Below, one piece after another: positions 26,866-35,368 of a DNA stretch of 62,188 bases. The notes beneath the pieces are model-generated. The model ran no database searches. It was given only the letters and a program-made list of their open reading frames with translations, and had not been told where the DNA came from. This stretch comes from Oscillospiraceae bacterium (lineage in GTDB: Bacteria; Bacillota_A; Clostridia; Oscillospirales; Oscillospiraceae): the NCBI GenBank assembly GCA_017398105.1, contig JAFQHF010000075.1, positions 1 to 62,188 on the forward strand. Reading direction: 5' to 3'. A program made the translations under genes and the position numbers. Every line of letters begins with the position of its first letter. Position 1 is the first letter of the stretch.

Positions 26866-27156
26866 ATGGGCTATCGGATCGATTACCAGCCAATTCCCAA
26901 AATCCGGCGGGCGGAAACCAGGCGGACACGAAGAGCGGCCTTCACTGCAGTTTGCTTTATCCTGTTTCTGCTGCTGGTCAGCAGCTGCTGGCCGGAAGGA
27001 GCGCAGATGCTCCGCTCCTGGCTTCTTCCCGGGGATGGTTCCGTGGCAGTGGCAGCCATGGAGGAATTGTCCAGAAACCTGAAAGCAGGCCAGTCATTTC
27101 CGGGAGCCTGGGAGGTTTTTCTGCAGCGGGTTTTGCCGGAGGGAACCGGTGGTTAG
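26866..27156 (+). CDS. Small single-pass membrane protein upstream of an M50 protease
   Basis: The 96-residue protein has a strongly basic cytoplasmic N-terminus (KIRRAETRRTRRA), one membrane helix (AFTAVCFILFLLLVSSCW) and a short exterior. It contains no catalytic motif. Its stop overlaps the start of the M50 protease by eight bases. SpoIVFA, the partner of the sporulation protease SpoIVFB, is likewise a single-pass protein encoded just before it but is larger with an extra domain. A stripped-down SpoIVFA-like partner is a reasonable guess, not shown by homology. Confidence 0.6.
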   Translation: MGYRIDYQPIPKIRRAETRRTRRAAFTAVCFILFLLLVSSCWPEGAQMLRSWLLPGDGSVAVAAMEELSRNLKAGQSFPGAWEVFLQRVLPEGTGG

Positions 27157-27712
27157 CGCAGGTGCCTGTTTTCTGGCAGCGCTGCTGCTTCTGACCCTGC
27201 CCCTTGATTATCTGGCTGCCGCTGTCATCGCCGCAGCGGTACACGAAGGATGTCATATGGCCGCCATTTTTCTGCTGGGCGGAAAAATCCACACAATCCG
27301 TTTCGGTAGCACCGGTGCCGTTCTGGAAGCACAGACCAACGGAATTCTCCGGGAGCTGGTCTGTGCCGCGGCCGGGCCTGCCGGAAGTCTGAGCCTGCTT
27401 CTTCTATGTCATAGCTTCCCGCAGGTCGCCCTTTGCGGCCTTTTTCAGGGGCTTTTTAATCTGCTGCCCGTTTATCCCATGGATGGCGGAAGAATTCTGA
27501 ATTGTCTTCTGGAACGGTTTCTCCCCCAAAAGGCTGCAGCCGGAATGCAGATTGCGCAAAGGCTGACCTGTTTCGTGATCCTGCTCCTGGCCGCAGCAGG
27601 GACTTTTTTGTTTTCTCTGGGGTATTTTCCTGTTTTGGCAGCGTTATTTTTGCTGCTTCAGGTGTTCTCAAGAAAAATCCCTTGCAAACAGAGTCAAATC
27701 AGAGTACAATAG
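27149..27712 (+). CDS. Site-2 protease, M50 family (SpoIVFB-like)
   Basis: This 187-residue polytopic metalloprotease has HEGCH (H32, E33, H36) in a membrane helix. The second zinc-ligand motif, LLPVYPMDGGRIL, sits at about 105-118, which is the M50 layout. It starts at GTG (27149), six bases after GGAGG and inside the previous gene. SpoIVFB cuts pro-sigma-K in the mother cell during sporulation. The size and the small upstream membrane partner fit that role, but other intramembrane substrates are possible. spoIIR in the same window shows that sporulation is present. Confidence 0.8.
   Translation: MVSAGACFLAALLLLTLPLDYLAAAVIAAAVHEGCHMAAIFLLGGKIHTIRFGSTGAVLEAQTNGILRELVCAAAGPAGSLSLLLLCHSFPQVALCGLFQGLFNLLPVYPMDGGRILNCLLERFLPQKAAAGMQIAQRLTCFVILLLAAAGTFLFSLGYFPVLAALFLLLQVFSRKIPCKQSQIRVQ
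27682..27710 (+). promoter_or_regulatory. Promoter of the radical SAM gene pair
   Basis: TTGCAA (27682-27687) and TACAAT (27705-27710), 17-bp spacer, inside the end of the M50 gene. Confidence 0.6.
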
Positions 27713-27739
27713 TGCTACCATTTTGAACGAGGTAACCTT

Positions 27740-29575
27740 ATGACCGAACTGAAACAGCGCATTCTCCCCACTGTGCAGAAGCCTGCCCGGTATACCGGCG
27801 GAGAATGGGGAGAAATCAAAAAGAATTTGGATGACGTTCGTGTCCGCGTAGCATTCTGTTTCCCGGATACTTATGAGATCGGTATGTCCAATGTTGGCAT
27901 GCGTATCCTGTACGGCGTCATGAACGAGATGGACGGTGTCTGGTGCGAGCGTGTTTTTGCTCCCTGGGGCGATATGGAAGAAGCCATGCGAAAGCACGAT
28001 CTTCCTTTGTGGGCGCTGGAAAGCCAGGAGCCGGTGAAGAACTTCGACATGATCGCTTTCACCATCGGCTACGAAATGGCCTATTCCAATATTCTGAATA
28101 TGCTGGATCTGGCAGGCGTGCCTCTGCATGCCAAGGATCGTCCGGGTCTTGAAAACATGGTATTTGCCGGTGGTGTCTGTGCATTCAATCCGGAGCCTCT
28201 GGCAGACTTTATCGATTTCTTTTCGCTGGGTGAGGGCGAGGACATTACGGTGGAGATCGTGTCCCTGTACGACCGCGCCAAGGCGGAAAGCTGGAGCAAG
28301 GATACGTTCCTGCATGAGGTGGCGAAGATCCCCGGTGTCTATGTTCCCGGCTTTTACCACCATGAATATAACGAGGATGGAACGCTGTCCGCTATCGTTC
28401 CTCTGGAAGGTGCCCCCGAAAAGGTGACCAAGCGGATCATCGAGGATCTGGACAATGCCTATTTCCCCACAAAAATGATCGTTCCTTCCACAGAGATCGT
28501 CCATGACCGGGCGAATCTGGAGGTTTTCCGCGGCTGCATCCGGGGCTGCCGGTTCTGTCAGGCAGGCTTTTCCTGCCGCCCCGTCCGGAAAAAGAGTCCG
28601 GAGGTGCTATACCGTCAGGCTGTGGAAACCCTGGAGCATTCCGGCTGCAATGAGATCACCATTTCCAGCCTTTCCACCTCCGACTATCGCGGACTGAAAG
28701 CACTGACGGACGAAATGATCCCTTACTGTGCCGAAAATAAGATCAATCTTTCCGTTCCCTCTCTCCGGGCGGACAACTTCTCCCGGGAACTGATGGAAAA
28801 GCTGCAGACCGTCCGGAAAAGCGGCCTGACCTTCGCACCGGAGGCCGGTACCCAGCGTCTTCGGGATGTGATCAACAAGAATCTGACCGAGGATGAGATC
28901 CTGAATACCTGTGCCCAGGCCTTCTCCGGCGGTTGGAACAACGTCAAGCTCTACTTCATGCTGGGCCTGCCTACAGAAACGGATGAAGACGTACTGGGCA
29001 TCGCAGAACTGGTCTATAAGGTCATTCAGACCTGGAAGGCCAATGCCTCCAACAAAAAGCGCGGCCTGCGTGTGCACGTTGCCACCGCTTATTTTGTGCC
29101 CAAGCCCCATACCCCCTTCCAGTGGGAAAAGCAGATTTCTCCTCAGGAATATCTGCGGCGCTGCAAGCTGCTGAAATCCCATTTCTATTCCAAATCCATC
29201 GAGTATGACTATCACAGCCCCGACCTGAGCCGCCTGGAAGCCGTATTTGCCCGGGGCGACCGCCGCCTTGGCCCTGTGATTGAAACCGCCATGCGCAGCG
29301 GCGCACGGCTTGACGGCTGGGATGAATACTTCAATTATGCCAAGTGGTACGATGCCTTCCGTCAGTGCGGCATTGAGGAAAGCTTCTATACTACCCGGGG
29401 CTACGGTGAAGATGAAATCCTGCCCTGGGATACCATTGATGTGGGCGTAACAAAAAAGTTCCTGCAGCTGGAACGCAGGCGTGCCTATGCAGAAACCGTA
29501 ACCCCGGACTGCCGCCATGGATGCGCAGGCTGCGGTGCCAATTGCCTGCTGAAGGAGGTGCAGTGCGATGCCTAG
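27740..29575 (+). CDS. B12-binding-type radical SAM protein, TIGR03960 family
   Basis: This 611-residue enzyme has an N-terminal Rossmann-like region (VAFCFPDTYEIGMSNVGMRILY) and a radical SAM core. The 4Fe-4S cysteines are C266, C270 and C273 (FRGCIRGCRFCQAGF). The C-terminus ends with a cysteine cluster, DCRHGCAGCGANCLL. The family is widespread in clostridia and almost always precedes a DUF2344 protein, as here. The reaction is unknown; tRNA or cofactor modification is often suggested. GAGG lies seven bases before the ATG, and the stop overlaps the next start by eight bases. Confidence 0.9.
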   Translation: MTELKQRILPTVQKPARYTGGEWGEIKKNLDDVRVRVAFCFPDTYEIGMSNVGMRILYGVMNEMDGVWCERVFAPWGDMEEAMRKHDLPLWALESQEPVKNFDMIAFTIGYEMAYSNILNMLDLAGVPLHAKDRPGLENMVFAGGVCAFNPEPLADFIDFFSLGEGEDITVEIVSLYDRAKAESWSKDTFLHEVAKIPGVYVPGFYHHEYNEDGTLSAIVPLEGAPEKVTKRIIEDLDNAYFPTKMIVPSTEIVHDRANLEVFRGCIRGCRFCQAGFSCRPVRKKSPEVLYRQAVETLEHSGCNEITISSLSTSDYRGLKALTDEMIPYCAENKINLSVPSLRADNFSRELMEKLQTVRKSGLTFAPEAGTQRLRDVINKNLTEDEILNTCAQAFSGGWNNVKLYFMLGLPTETDEDVLGIAELVYKVIQTWKANASNKKRGLRVHVATAYFVPKPHTPFQWEKQISPQEYLRRCKLLKSHFYSKSIEYDYHSPDLSRLEAVFARGDRRLGPVIETAMRSGARLDGWDEYFNYAKWYDAFRQCGIEESFYTTRGYGEDEILPWDTIDVGVTKKFLQLERRRAYAETVTPDCRHGCAGCGANCLLKEVQCDA

Positions 29576-30227
29576 AGCCTTGTTTGAAAAGCTGGACAAC
29601 GCCATCTATATTTCCCATCTGGATCTGATGCGCCTGTTCCAGCGGGCCTTCAAGCGCGCAGGGCTGCCCCTGACCCATACCCAGGGCTTCAATCCCCGCC
29701 CTTCTGTTTCCATCGCCCTGCCTCTGAGTCTCGGAGTGGAAAGTGTGTGTGAGCTTCTGGACTTCGATCTGGAAGGAGAAAAAATACCCTGTGATGAGAT
29801 ATGCCTGCGGCTGAATCAGGCACTGCCTGCCGGAGTCCGTGTTCTGCGTGTTTATGAGGACGGTGCAAAGCTGAAGCATCTGGCCCTGCTGGACTGCCGG
29901 CTGACGCTGGAATATGACGGCGGTGTTCCCGCAGACGCAAAGGAACAAATCGAAGCATTGTTCCGTCAGCCGGAAGTGTTCGTGGAGAAGAAGGGAAAAA
30001 ACGGCGTGACATCCCAGGATATCCTGCCTATGATTAAAAGGCTTTCTCTGGAAGCAGCAGGCAGCCGGGAACTGACGATCCATGCCCTGGTCTGCTGTCA
30101 GAACCCCACCCTGAATCCCATGCAGCTCAGCGCTGCCATCAGCAAGTATTTACCCAGTCTGTCACCGGACTTTGTCCGCTGCCGCCGGCTGGAAGTATAT
30201 GACATCAACGAAACTGTATTCAGATAA
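29568..30227 (+). CDS. Radical SAM-associated protein, TIGR03936/DUF2344
   Basis: The 219-residue protein begins AL-FEKLDNAIYISHLDLMRLFQRAFKRAGLPLTHTQGFNPRPSVSIALPLSLGVES, the DUF2344 signature. It is the usual partner of the preceding radical SAM gene, with an overlapping start behind AGGAGG. The two are sometimes fused in other genomes. Its biochemical role is unknown; in many clostridia an RNase E/G gene follows the pair, but it does not here. Confidence 0.9.
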   Translation: MPRALFEKLDNAIYISHLDLMRLFQRAFKRAGLPLTHTQGFNPRPSVSIALPLSLGVESVCELLDFDLEGEKIPCDEICLRLNQALPAGVRVLRVYEDGAKLKHLALLDCRLTLEYDGGVPADAKEQIEALFRQPEVFVEKKGKNGVTSQDILPMIKRLSLEAAGSRELTIHALVCCQNPTLNPMQLSAAISKYLPSLSPDFVRCRRLEVYDINETVFR

Positions 30228-30239
30228 GGAGAAATCACT

Positions 30240-30458
30240 ATGGATGAACTGATTATGCTGGACGAATGCCCCATCTGCCGGGGTGCAGGTCTGATCATGC
30301 ACGAAGGCGGCTGGAGCGTACAGGTGGAATGCGCTGACTGCAGCGCCCATACCATCTATATGGAATATAACAACGACCAGGAAAAGAAGGAAGCCGAAAA
30401 GGCGGTTGCCCATCTGTGGAATATCGGCAAGGTGGTCACCAGCGAGCGCGGCGAATAA
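30240..30458 (+). CDS. Small zinc-ribbon protein, Lar-like
   Basis: This 72-residue protein has a four-cysteine ribbon (CPICRGAG near residue 10 and CADC near 33) followed by HTIYMEYN and a helical C-terminus. It resembles the Lar restriction-alleviation fold, but the sequence is too short to assign that function. AAGGAG lies eight bases before the ATG, and it follows the DUF2344 gene by 12 bp in the same transcript. Confidence 0.6.
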   Translation: MDELIMLDECPICRGAGLIMHEGGWSVQVECADCSAHTIYMEYNNDQEKKEAEKAVAHLWNIGKVVTSERGE

Positions 30459-30542
30459 GTGCCCCCATTCCCTCCATGAATCGGCCGTGTGTCGGTTCAT
30501 GGAGGTTCCTGAAAAATATTTTAAAAAAAGAAAAAATAATGC

Positions 30543-30571
30543 TTGACATTTTGAAGGAAGCATGTTAATAT
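30543..30571 (+). promoter_or_regulatory. Promoter of tRNA-Pro(GGG)
   Basis: TTGACA (30543-30548) and TAATAT (30566-30571), 17-bp spacer. Confidence 0.75.
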
Positions 30572-30610
30572 ATCGAAGTCGTCAGGAGACAGGCGACAAA
30601 AACAAAATAT

Positions 30611-30687
30611 CCGGGTGTGGCGAAGTTTGGTATCGCGCTTGAATGGGGTTCAAGAGGCCTCGAGTTCGAATCTCGACACTCGGACCA
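30611..30687 (+). tRNA. tRNA-Pro (anticodon GGG)
   Basis: This is a 77-nt cloverleaf. The acceptor is CCGGGTG/CACTCGG with encoded ACCA. The anticodon stem CTTGA/TCAAG with loop ATGGGGT gives GGG. The T-loop is GAGTTCGAATCTC. It is nearly identical to the convergent tRNA-Pro at 31219 outside the anticodon arm. Confidence 0.93.
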
Positions 30688-30722
30688 AAACGGCTGATTT
30701 CTTAAGAAATCAGCCGTTTTTC
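30688..30722 (+). terminator. Perfect palindromic terminator of tRNA-Pro(GGG)
   Basis: AAACGGCTGATTTC and GAAATCAGCCGTTT form an almost loopless perfect inverted repeat around TTAA, ending in T5. Confidence 0.85.
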
Positions 30723-30893
30723 TTATTATTTGAGATATCTGCTTTTACTGTTTTTAAGAGCGTTGATACGGGGTTTCGACGCCGTTGCTGCTTACACTGC
30801 ACAGGCTTCATTTGGAGGCTTTCCATTTCAGTTTACAGTATCACGTTTCCTCAACTACTCCAGTTCCCTGAATGCTTTCCGGTTACTCCGACG

Positions 30894-31073
30894 TTACTTT
30901 CCTTCCTGGATTATCCGAAGTGTAAAGTGTTCCTTCGCATACGACTGCGGATAACCTGCCTTCAACGATGTGTCATACAATTCTTTGGCCATCATCTGAG
31001 CTTCCTGCAGTTTCTCTTCCAGAATCGATTTTCGCGTTCCATTGAATTCCACAGTTACAAATTTCTGTACCAT
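30894..31073 (-). CDS. 59-residue hypothetical protein between two tRNA-Pro genes
   Basis: A short intact frame begins MVQKFVTVEFNGTRKSILEE and ends LRIIQEGK. AAAGGA stands about ten bases before the ATG. It is soluble, lysine- and glutamate-rich, and predicted mostly helical after a first strand. I recognise no family. Its place between two near-identical, inverted tRNA genes suggests acquired DNA. The remaining bases on its 3' side (30723-30893) hold nothing I can identify. Confidence 0.5.
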   Translation of the reverse strand: MVQKFVTVEFNGTRKSILEEKLQEAQMMAKELYDTSLKAGYPQSYAKEHFTLRIIQEGK

Positions 31074-31178
31074 TTACAGCAGTTCCTTTCGTTTAAAATC
31101 ATCATACGGTAAATAACGGAAAACTTCTTTCCGTTTTTTCATAACCAACAATTTAATATTATTAACTGAAGTAACGAA

Positions 31179-31214
31179 GAAAGTCCGGCATCCTGAACGG
31201 ATGCCGGACTTTCT
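31179..31214 (-). terminator. Terminator of tRNA-Pro(CGG)
   Basis: GAAAGTCCGGCATCC and GGATGCCGGACTTTC pair around TGAAC, directly after the tRNA on the minus strand. Confidence 0.85.
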
Positions 31215-31218
31215 TCGC

Positions 31219-31295
31219 TGGTCGGAGTATCGGGATTCGAACCCGAGGCCTCTTGGACCCGAACCAAGCGCGATACCAAACTTCGCCATACCCCG
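31219..31295 (-). tRNA. tRNA-Pro (anticodon CGG)
   Basis: This is a 77-nt cloverleaf. The acceptor is CGGGGTA/TACTCCG with encoded ACCA. The anticodon stem CTTGG/CCAAG with loop TTCGGGT gives CGG. Confidence 0.94.
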
Positions 31296-31306
31296 AAATC
31301 CAATAT

Positions 31307-31335
31307 ATTATAACGGTTATTTTACCATATGTCAA
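31307..31335 (-). promoter_or_regulatory. Promoter of tRNA-Pro(CGG)
   Basis: TTGACA (31330-31335) and TATAAT (31307-31312) with a 17-bp spacer on the minus strand. Confidence 0.8.
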
Positions 31336-31369
31336 CCTAAATTATTGTCGAATCCCGATTTCTGTTTTT

Positions 31370-31412
31370 TCGTGATTTTGTCACAGCGGATTTTTCCGGA
31401 ATCGGGTATACT
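31370..31412 (+). promoter_or_regulatory. CRP/FNR-type operator and -10 box of the thioredoxin/thioredoxin reductase operon
   Basis: The palindrome TCGTGATTTTGTCACAG (31370-31386) is centred at 31378, exactly 29 bp before the -10 box TATACT (31407-31412). No proper -35 box is present. This is the class II activator geometry (about -41). The same half-sites and distance occur at 40871-40939. Confidence 0.65.
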
Positions 31413-31438
31413 GTAGACAAAGAAAGGAGCTGGCACAT

Positions 31439-31756
31439 ATGAAGCATTTGAACAAGGAACAGTTTATGGAAGAAATCAACAGCGGCAAGGCGGTTCTGGC
31501 TGAGTTCTGGGCTCCCTGGTGTGTTTACTGCCGAAGGATCGTTCCGGCACTGAAGCAGATCGATGCACAGTTCGCAGAAGAGCTTTCCATCGTGCAAATC
31601 AATATTGACGAAGAACCCGCTCTGGCGGATCAGGAAAAGATCCAGGTCATCCCTACCCTGGTGCTCTATCAGAATGGCGAACGTCTGGCTTCGGTCGTCA
31701 ACCCCGGCTCCAAAGCAGCCATTGCCGAATTCATTCAGGAAAACCTGGGATTGTAA
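31439..31756 (+). CDS. Thioredoxin-like protein
   Basis: This 105-residue thioredoxin fold has the redox motif WCVYC (C28, C31) instead of WCGPC, and the conserved cis-proline in VIPTLVLY. It reduces protein disulfides using electrons from the reductase encoded 13 bp downstream. AAAGGAG lies eight bases before the ATG. It is controlled by the CRP/FNR-type site upstream. The VY dipeptide would change its redox potential compared with the second thioredoxin at 40530. Confidence 0.9.
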   Translation: MKHLNKEQFMEEINSGKAVLAEFWAPWCVYCRRIVPALKQIDAQFAEELSIVQINIDEEPALADQEKIQVIPTLVLYQNGERLASVVNPGSKAAIAEFIQENLGL

Positions 31757-31769
31757 AGGAGGGTATTCC

Positions 31770-32690
31770 ATGCGTATTTATGATATGATCATTATCGGCG
31801 GCGGCCCCGGCGGATATACCGCCGCACTGTATGCTGCCAGAGCCGGACTGGATACTCTGGTGCTGGAAAAGCTGTCCGCAGGGGGCCAGATGGCTCTGAC
31901 GCCCCAGGTCGACAATTATCCGGGATTCCCGGAGGGCATTGACGGATTCACCCTTGGTGAAAAAATGCAGGAGGGCGCCCATCGTTTCGGCGCTGTCACG
32001 GAATACGCAGAAGTTTACCGGCTGGAGCTGCAGGAGAATCCCAAGGCTGTCCACACCAGCGAAGGCACCTTCTATTCCAGAACCATCGTGCTGGCAACCG
32101 GTGCCGGTCCCCGGGAGCTGGGAATCCCCGGTGAGCAGGAAAAGGTCGGCCACGGACTGCACTACTGCGCCCACTGCGACGGGATGTTCTACCGGAACAA
32201 AACCGCTGTGGTGGTTGGCGGCGGCAACAGCGCCGTGGCGGAAGCTCTTACTCTGAGCCGGATCGCAAAAAAAGTCATCCTGGTTCACCGCAGAGATTCC
32301 CTGCGGGCGGATAAAATTTACCATGAGCCTCTGAAAAAGACGGAGAATCTGGAATTCCGATGGAACAGTCAGGTGGTGGATCTGATCTACCGGGACAGTC
32401 TGACCGGTGTGCTTCTGAAGGATACCGTGACCGGTGAACAATCCACGCTGGAATGCGATGGCGTTTTTGTCAGCATCGGAAGAGTCCCTGCCACGGATCT
32501 GGTGGCAGGACAGCTGGAGCTGGATGCCGGCGGGTATATCGCAGCCGGTGAATCCACCGCCACCAGCATTCCCGGAGTCTATGCCGTAGGTGATGTCCGG
32601 TCGAAGGTGCTGCGTCAGATCGTAACGGCAGTTTCCGACGGAGCCAACGCCGTACATGCGGCCCAGGAATATTTATCCGAAACCATTTAA
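31770..32690 (+). CDS. trxB: Thioredoxin reductase
   Basis: The 306-residue flavoprotein passes electrons from NAD(P)H or another donor to thioredoxin. The FAD-binding IIIGGGPGGYTAALYAARAG is at the N-terminus. The redox pair is CAHC (C133, C136). The second nucleotide-binding site, VVVGGGNSAVAEAL, is followed by HRRDSLRA, and the C-terminal FAD motif is GVYAVGDVRSKVLRQIVTAVSDGA. The ATG at 31770 follows AAAGGAGG. It forms an operon with the thioredoxin. Confidence 0.95.
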   Translation: MRIYDMIIIGGGPGGYTAALYAARAGLDTLVLEKLSAGGQMALTPQVDNYPGFPEGIDGFTLGEKMQEGAHRFGAVTEYAEVYRLELQENPKAVHTSEGTFYSRTIVLATGAGPRELGIPGEQEKVGHGLHYCAHCDGMFYRNKTAVVVGGGNSAVAEALTLSRIAKKVILVHRRDSLRADKIYHEPLKKTENLEFRWNSQVVDLIYRDSLTGVLLKDTVTGEQSTLECDGVFVSIGRVPATDLVAGQLELDAGGYIAAGESTATSIPGVYAVGDVRSKVLRQIVTAVSDGANAVHAAQEYLSETI

Positions 32691-32696
32691 CGAACC

Positions 32697-32742
32697 AAAA
32701 GGCCTGCCGCAAAGCACGTCGCTTCTGCAGCAGGCCTTCTGT
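32697..32742. terminator. Terminator between trxB and the GLUG gene
   Basis: AAGGCCTGC and GCAGGCCTT pair across an imperfect middle, followed by CTGTTTTATT. It lies between convergent genes. Confidence 0.6.
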
Positions 32743-32743
32743 T

Positions 32744-35368
32744 TTATTCCGCTTTCTTCTTTATTCTGTGCCAGATCAGGCCTGCCAGCAGCGGGATCGC
32801 CGCACCGGCAAGAACCAGAAGCAGTGCAGACATGCCCTCCGTCCGGTACAGCAGCAATGCATCATCGCCCATGGAGACAGGAACCACCAGGCAGCTTCCG
32901 TCCGGTTCCGCCTCCTGATGCCGCCAGACGCCGTCAGCACCCCGGAGAAGCACCTTAGCATGTTCCCCATCCGCATCCTTCGGAAGCCGCAGGCGGGCTG
33001 TTGTGACCGTCTGTGCGCCGGTTGCGGCAAATCGCCAGGCGCCAAGGATCTCTCCGTCCGCCTCCGGGATTCCCTCTGTCAAAGGTTCCACCGTCAAATC
33101 CGCTTCTTGGGAAAAGCTTCCCTGCAGCAGAAGAAGCGGCTGTCCGTTCAGCAGCTGATTGCTGCCCAAAACGGTTCTCTGGCTGGTGCTTCCCGGCTCG
33201 AATTCCACATCAAACATCAGGTCTGTCAGGTCTGCCTCTTCCAGTCCCACCCAGAAGGTAACAGCCTGAGGAATCGGAGGCAGAGGCGGTGTCCAGTTTT
33301 TGTCAAAGCTGCCGCCCAGAGGTACCGTAAAGCTGCGTTCTGTGCCGTTGGCATACCGGAAACGAACCGCCACCGTGCGGAACTGTTCCGGAATTCCCTC
33401 CTGGACAAGGAATTCATCCATCGTAAGGGGTTCAGCCTCCCCGGCGTAGCTGATGCCGTCGATACCGCCCTGATCCTGATCCAAAATGAGGTAATAGTTC
33501 CCGGCTACCGGGTTCTTTTCATCCTGATAGGGTGTTTCCGCAGCGCCAAGCACCACACCGGTCTTTTCACCGGAGGCAGCCAGTTTCACCAGCGCCCGGC
33601 AGTCTGTAAGCACCGTTGCAGAGCCGGCAATACCGCCCACATGGTTTCCGCCGGACACTTCCGCCCTTGCGGCGCAGCAGCGGATAAAGCCCTTACTCTG
33701 ACCGGAGATACCGCCCACATTGTCCGCAGCGGAAGCATCCAGATCACCGCAATTGCGGCTGTTTTTCACAAGACCCAGAGACTGCCAGCCGGTAATGCCG
33801 CCGGCATTTTCTTTTTTCACCGTAATATCGGCGTAGTTATCGCAGTTTGCAATGACCGCACGCAGTTCACTTTCGAAATTCAGGGAGTTGCTTCCCTTCA
33901 GCGTCCAGTCCTCCTCATGATCCAAATCATTTTCCATGGCCATGGCACCGGCAATACCGCCCGCGTTCCGGTCCGCCAGAACGGCACCGTAATTCACACA
34001 GTCGGATACCTTGCCGGTCAGGTCTTCATCCGTATCCTTATCGGAAACATCCGTCAGGCTTCCACCCAGCGTCTCGGAGATATTGCCCAGGGTATTGCGC
34101 ATGGAATTCATCTGATTCTGAAGGGCATGCAGATTGGTGGACACGGCACCCACAGCGCTGTAAGCGGTGCTGCCAAGGCCCTGCAGGGTCTGGTTCATAC
34201 CGGACAAACTGCTGCTGATATTGTTCTGCGCCGCCTGAATGGTATCCCAGTCCGGGATCTCCGGGTTTTCCGGGTCGGGTATCAGCACATCCACTGCATC
34301 CTTAGCCGTACTCACATGGTTTTTCAGAGTGCCCACCTGCCCCATAAGGGTGGTTCCGGTTCCCTGGATGTTGGACATGGTATCGTTGACGATGCCCCCC
34401 ATGCCGTCCAGCTGACGCTGCAGGATCTGAATGGCGTCCTCTTCATATTCGATCAGGGCCGTAGGCTCCATCTGACCGGCAATGCCGCCGATCTCTTTTC
34501 TGCCCCGGATCTGCCCATGGTTTTCACAGCCCTGGATCAGGCCCGACTGGCTTCCGGCGACACCGCCGATGTTGTAGCCCATATACCGGTAACCCACATC
34601 TGCCCGGTTGATGCAGCCCCGGATCACACCGTTGCTGGTACCGGCAATGCCGCCGATATCCGTTACCGTTGCGGCATATTCCGACCGGGTCAAAGATTCC
34701 AGATTGATTCCCGTCAGATCCACCAGATTTTCAACCGCGGTATCGTTCACATTGCCAAGATTCTCACACTGGCGGATCACGCCGCTGCTTTTTCCGCAGA
34801 TACCGCCCACAAAGTGACTGCCGGTAACGGAAGCCTCATTCCGGCAGTTTTCAACGACACCGGTAACACGGTTTTCACCTGTGATGCCGCCGACATAGTC
34901 ATTACCGGAGACGGTTCCCGCAAAGCTGCAGTTTATGATCCGTCCCTCATTGCTGCCGGCAATGCCGCCCACGCGGCTGCGGCTGCCCTCCGGCTGGATG
35001 GTGCCCTCCACGTGTAGATTCTGCACCACCGCCGTATCCCGCAGGTAGCGGAACAGGCCCACATCCGAACCTTCCTGGGTAAGAGAAAGGCCCCGGATGG
35101 TGTGTCCGTTTCCTTCAAAGGTTCCGCAGAACATGGGGATTCCGGTAAATGCCATGTCCGTCAGATCCAGGTTCCCCCGCAGCTCAACGGTCAGATTTTC
35201 GCTGTAGCTGTCCAGGCGGCAGCTTTCCGCAAATTTCAGGAAGTTCACTTCATGGTAGATGACCAATGTCTGCTTCTGCTCCCCTGTTTCCTCCTGCGCA
35301 AAGGCAGGCAGCGCCAGGGACAGCAGCAACAGCAGCACCGAAAGCATCGATAGGATTCGTTTACACAT
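32744..35368 (-). CDS. Large surface protein with GLUG motifs
   Basis: This 874-residue protein has a signal peptide (KRILSMLSVLLLLLSLALPAFA) and a C-terminal membrane anchor (LLLVLAGAAIPLLAGLIWHRIKKK). The exterior contains many GLUG-type repeats such as VGGIAGSNEGRIINCSFAGTVSG and VGGICGKSSGVIRQCENLGNV, which form beta-helices in bacterial surface proteins. A helical, coiled-coil-like insert (EDAIQILQRQLDGMGG to about NTLGNISETLGG) interrupts them. The start at 35368 (MCKRIL) is set by GGAGG eight bases upstream and overlaps the end of the MMPL gene by eight bases. Coupling with an MMPL transporter suggests a joint surface function. Confidence 0.85.
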   Translation of the reverse strand: MCKRILSMLSVLLLLLSLALPAFAQEETGEQKQTLVIYHEVNFLKFAESCRLDSYSENLTVELRGNLDLTDMAFTGIPMFCGTFEGNGHTIRGLSLTQEGSDVGLFRYLRDTAVVQNLHVEGTIQPEGSRSRVGGIAGSNEGRIINCSFAGTVSGNDYVGGITGENRVTGVVENCRNEASVTGSHFVGGICGKSSGVIRQCENLGNVNDTAVENLVDLTGINLESLTRSEYAATVTDIGGIAGTSNGVIRGCINRADVGYRYMGYNIGGVAGSQSGLIQGCENHGQIRGRKEIGGIAGQMEPTALIEYEEDAIQILQRQLDGMGGIVNDTMSNIQGTGTTLMGQVGTLKNHVSTAKDAVDVLIPDPENPEIPDWDTIQAAQNNISSSLSGMNQTLQGLGSTAYSAVGAVSTNLHALQNQMNSMRNTLGNISETLGGSLTDVSDKDTDEDLTGKVSDCVNYGAVLADRNAGGIAGAMAMENDLDHEEDWTLKGSNSLNFESELRAVIANCDNYADITVKKENAGGITGWQSLGLVKNSRNCGDLDASAADNVGGISGQSKGFIRCCAARAEVSGGNHVGGIAGSATVLTDCRALVKLAASGEKTGVVLGAAETPYQDEKNPVAGNYYLILDQDQGGIDGISYAGEAEPLTMDEFLVQEGIPEQFRTVAVRFRYANGTERSFTVPLGGSFDKNWTPPLPPIPQAVTFWVGLEEADLTDLMFDVEFEPGSTSQRTVLGSNQLLNGQPLLLLQGSFSQEADLTVEPLTEGIPEADGEILGAWRFAATGAQTVTTARLRLPKDADGEHAKVLLRGADGVWRHQEAEPDGSCLVVPVSMGDDALLLYRTEGMSALLLVLAGAAIPLLAGLIWHRIKKKAE

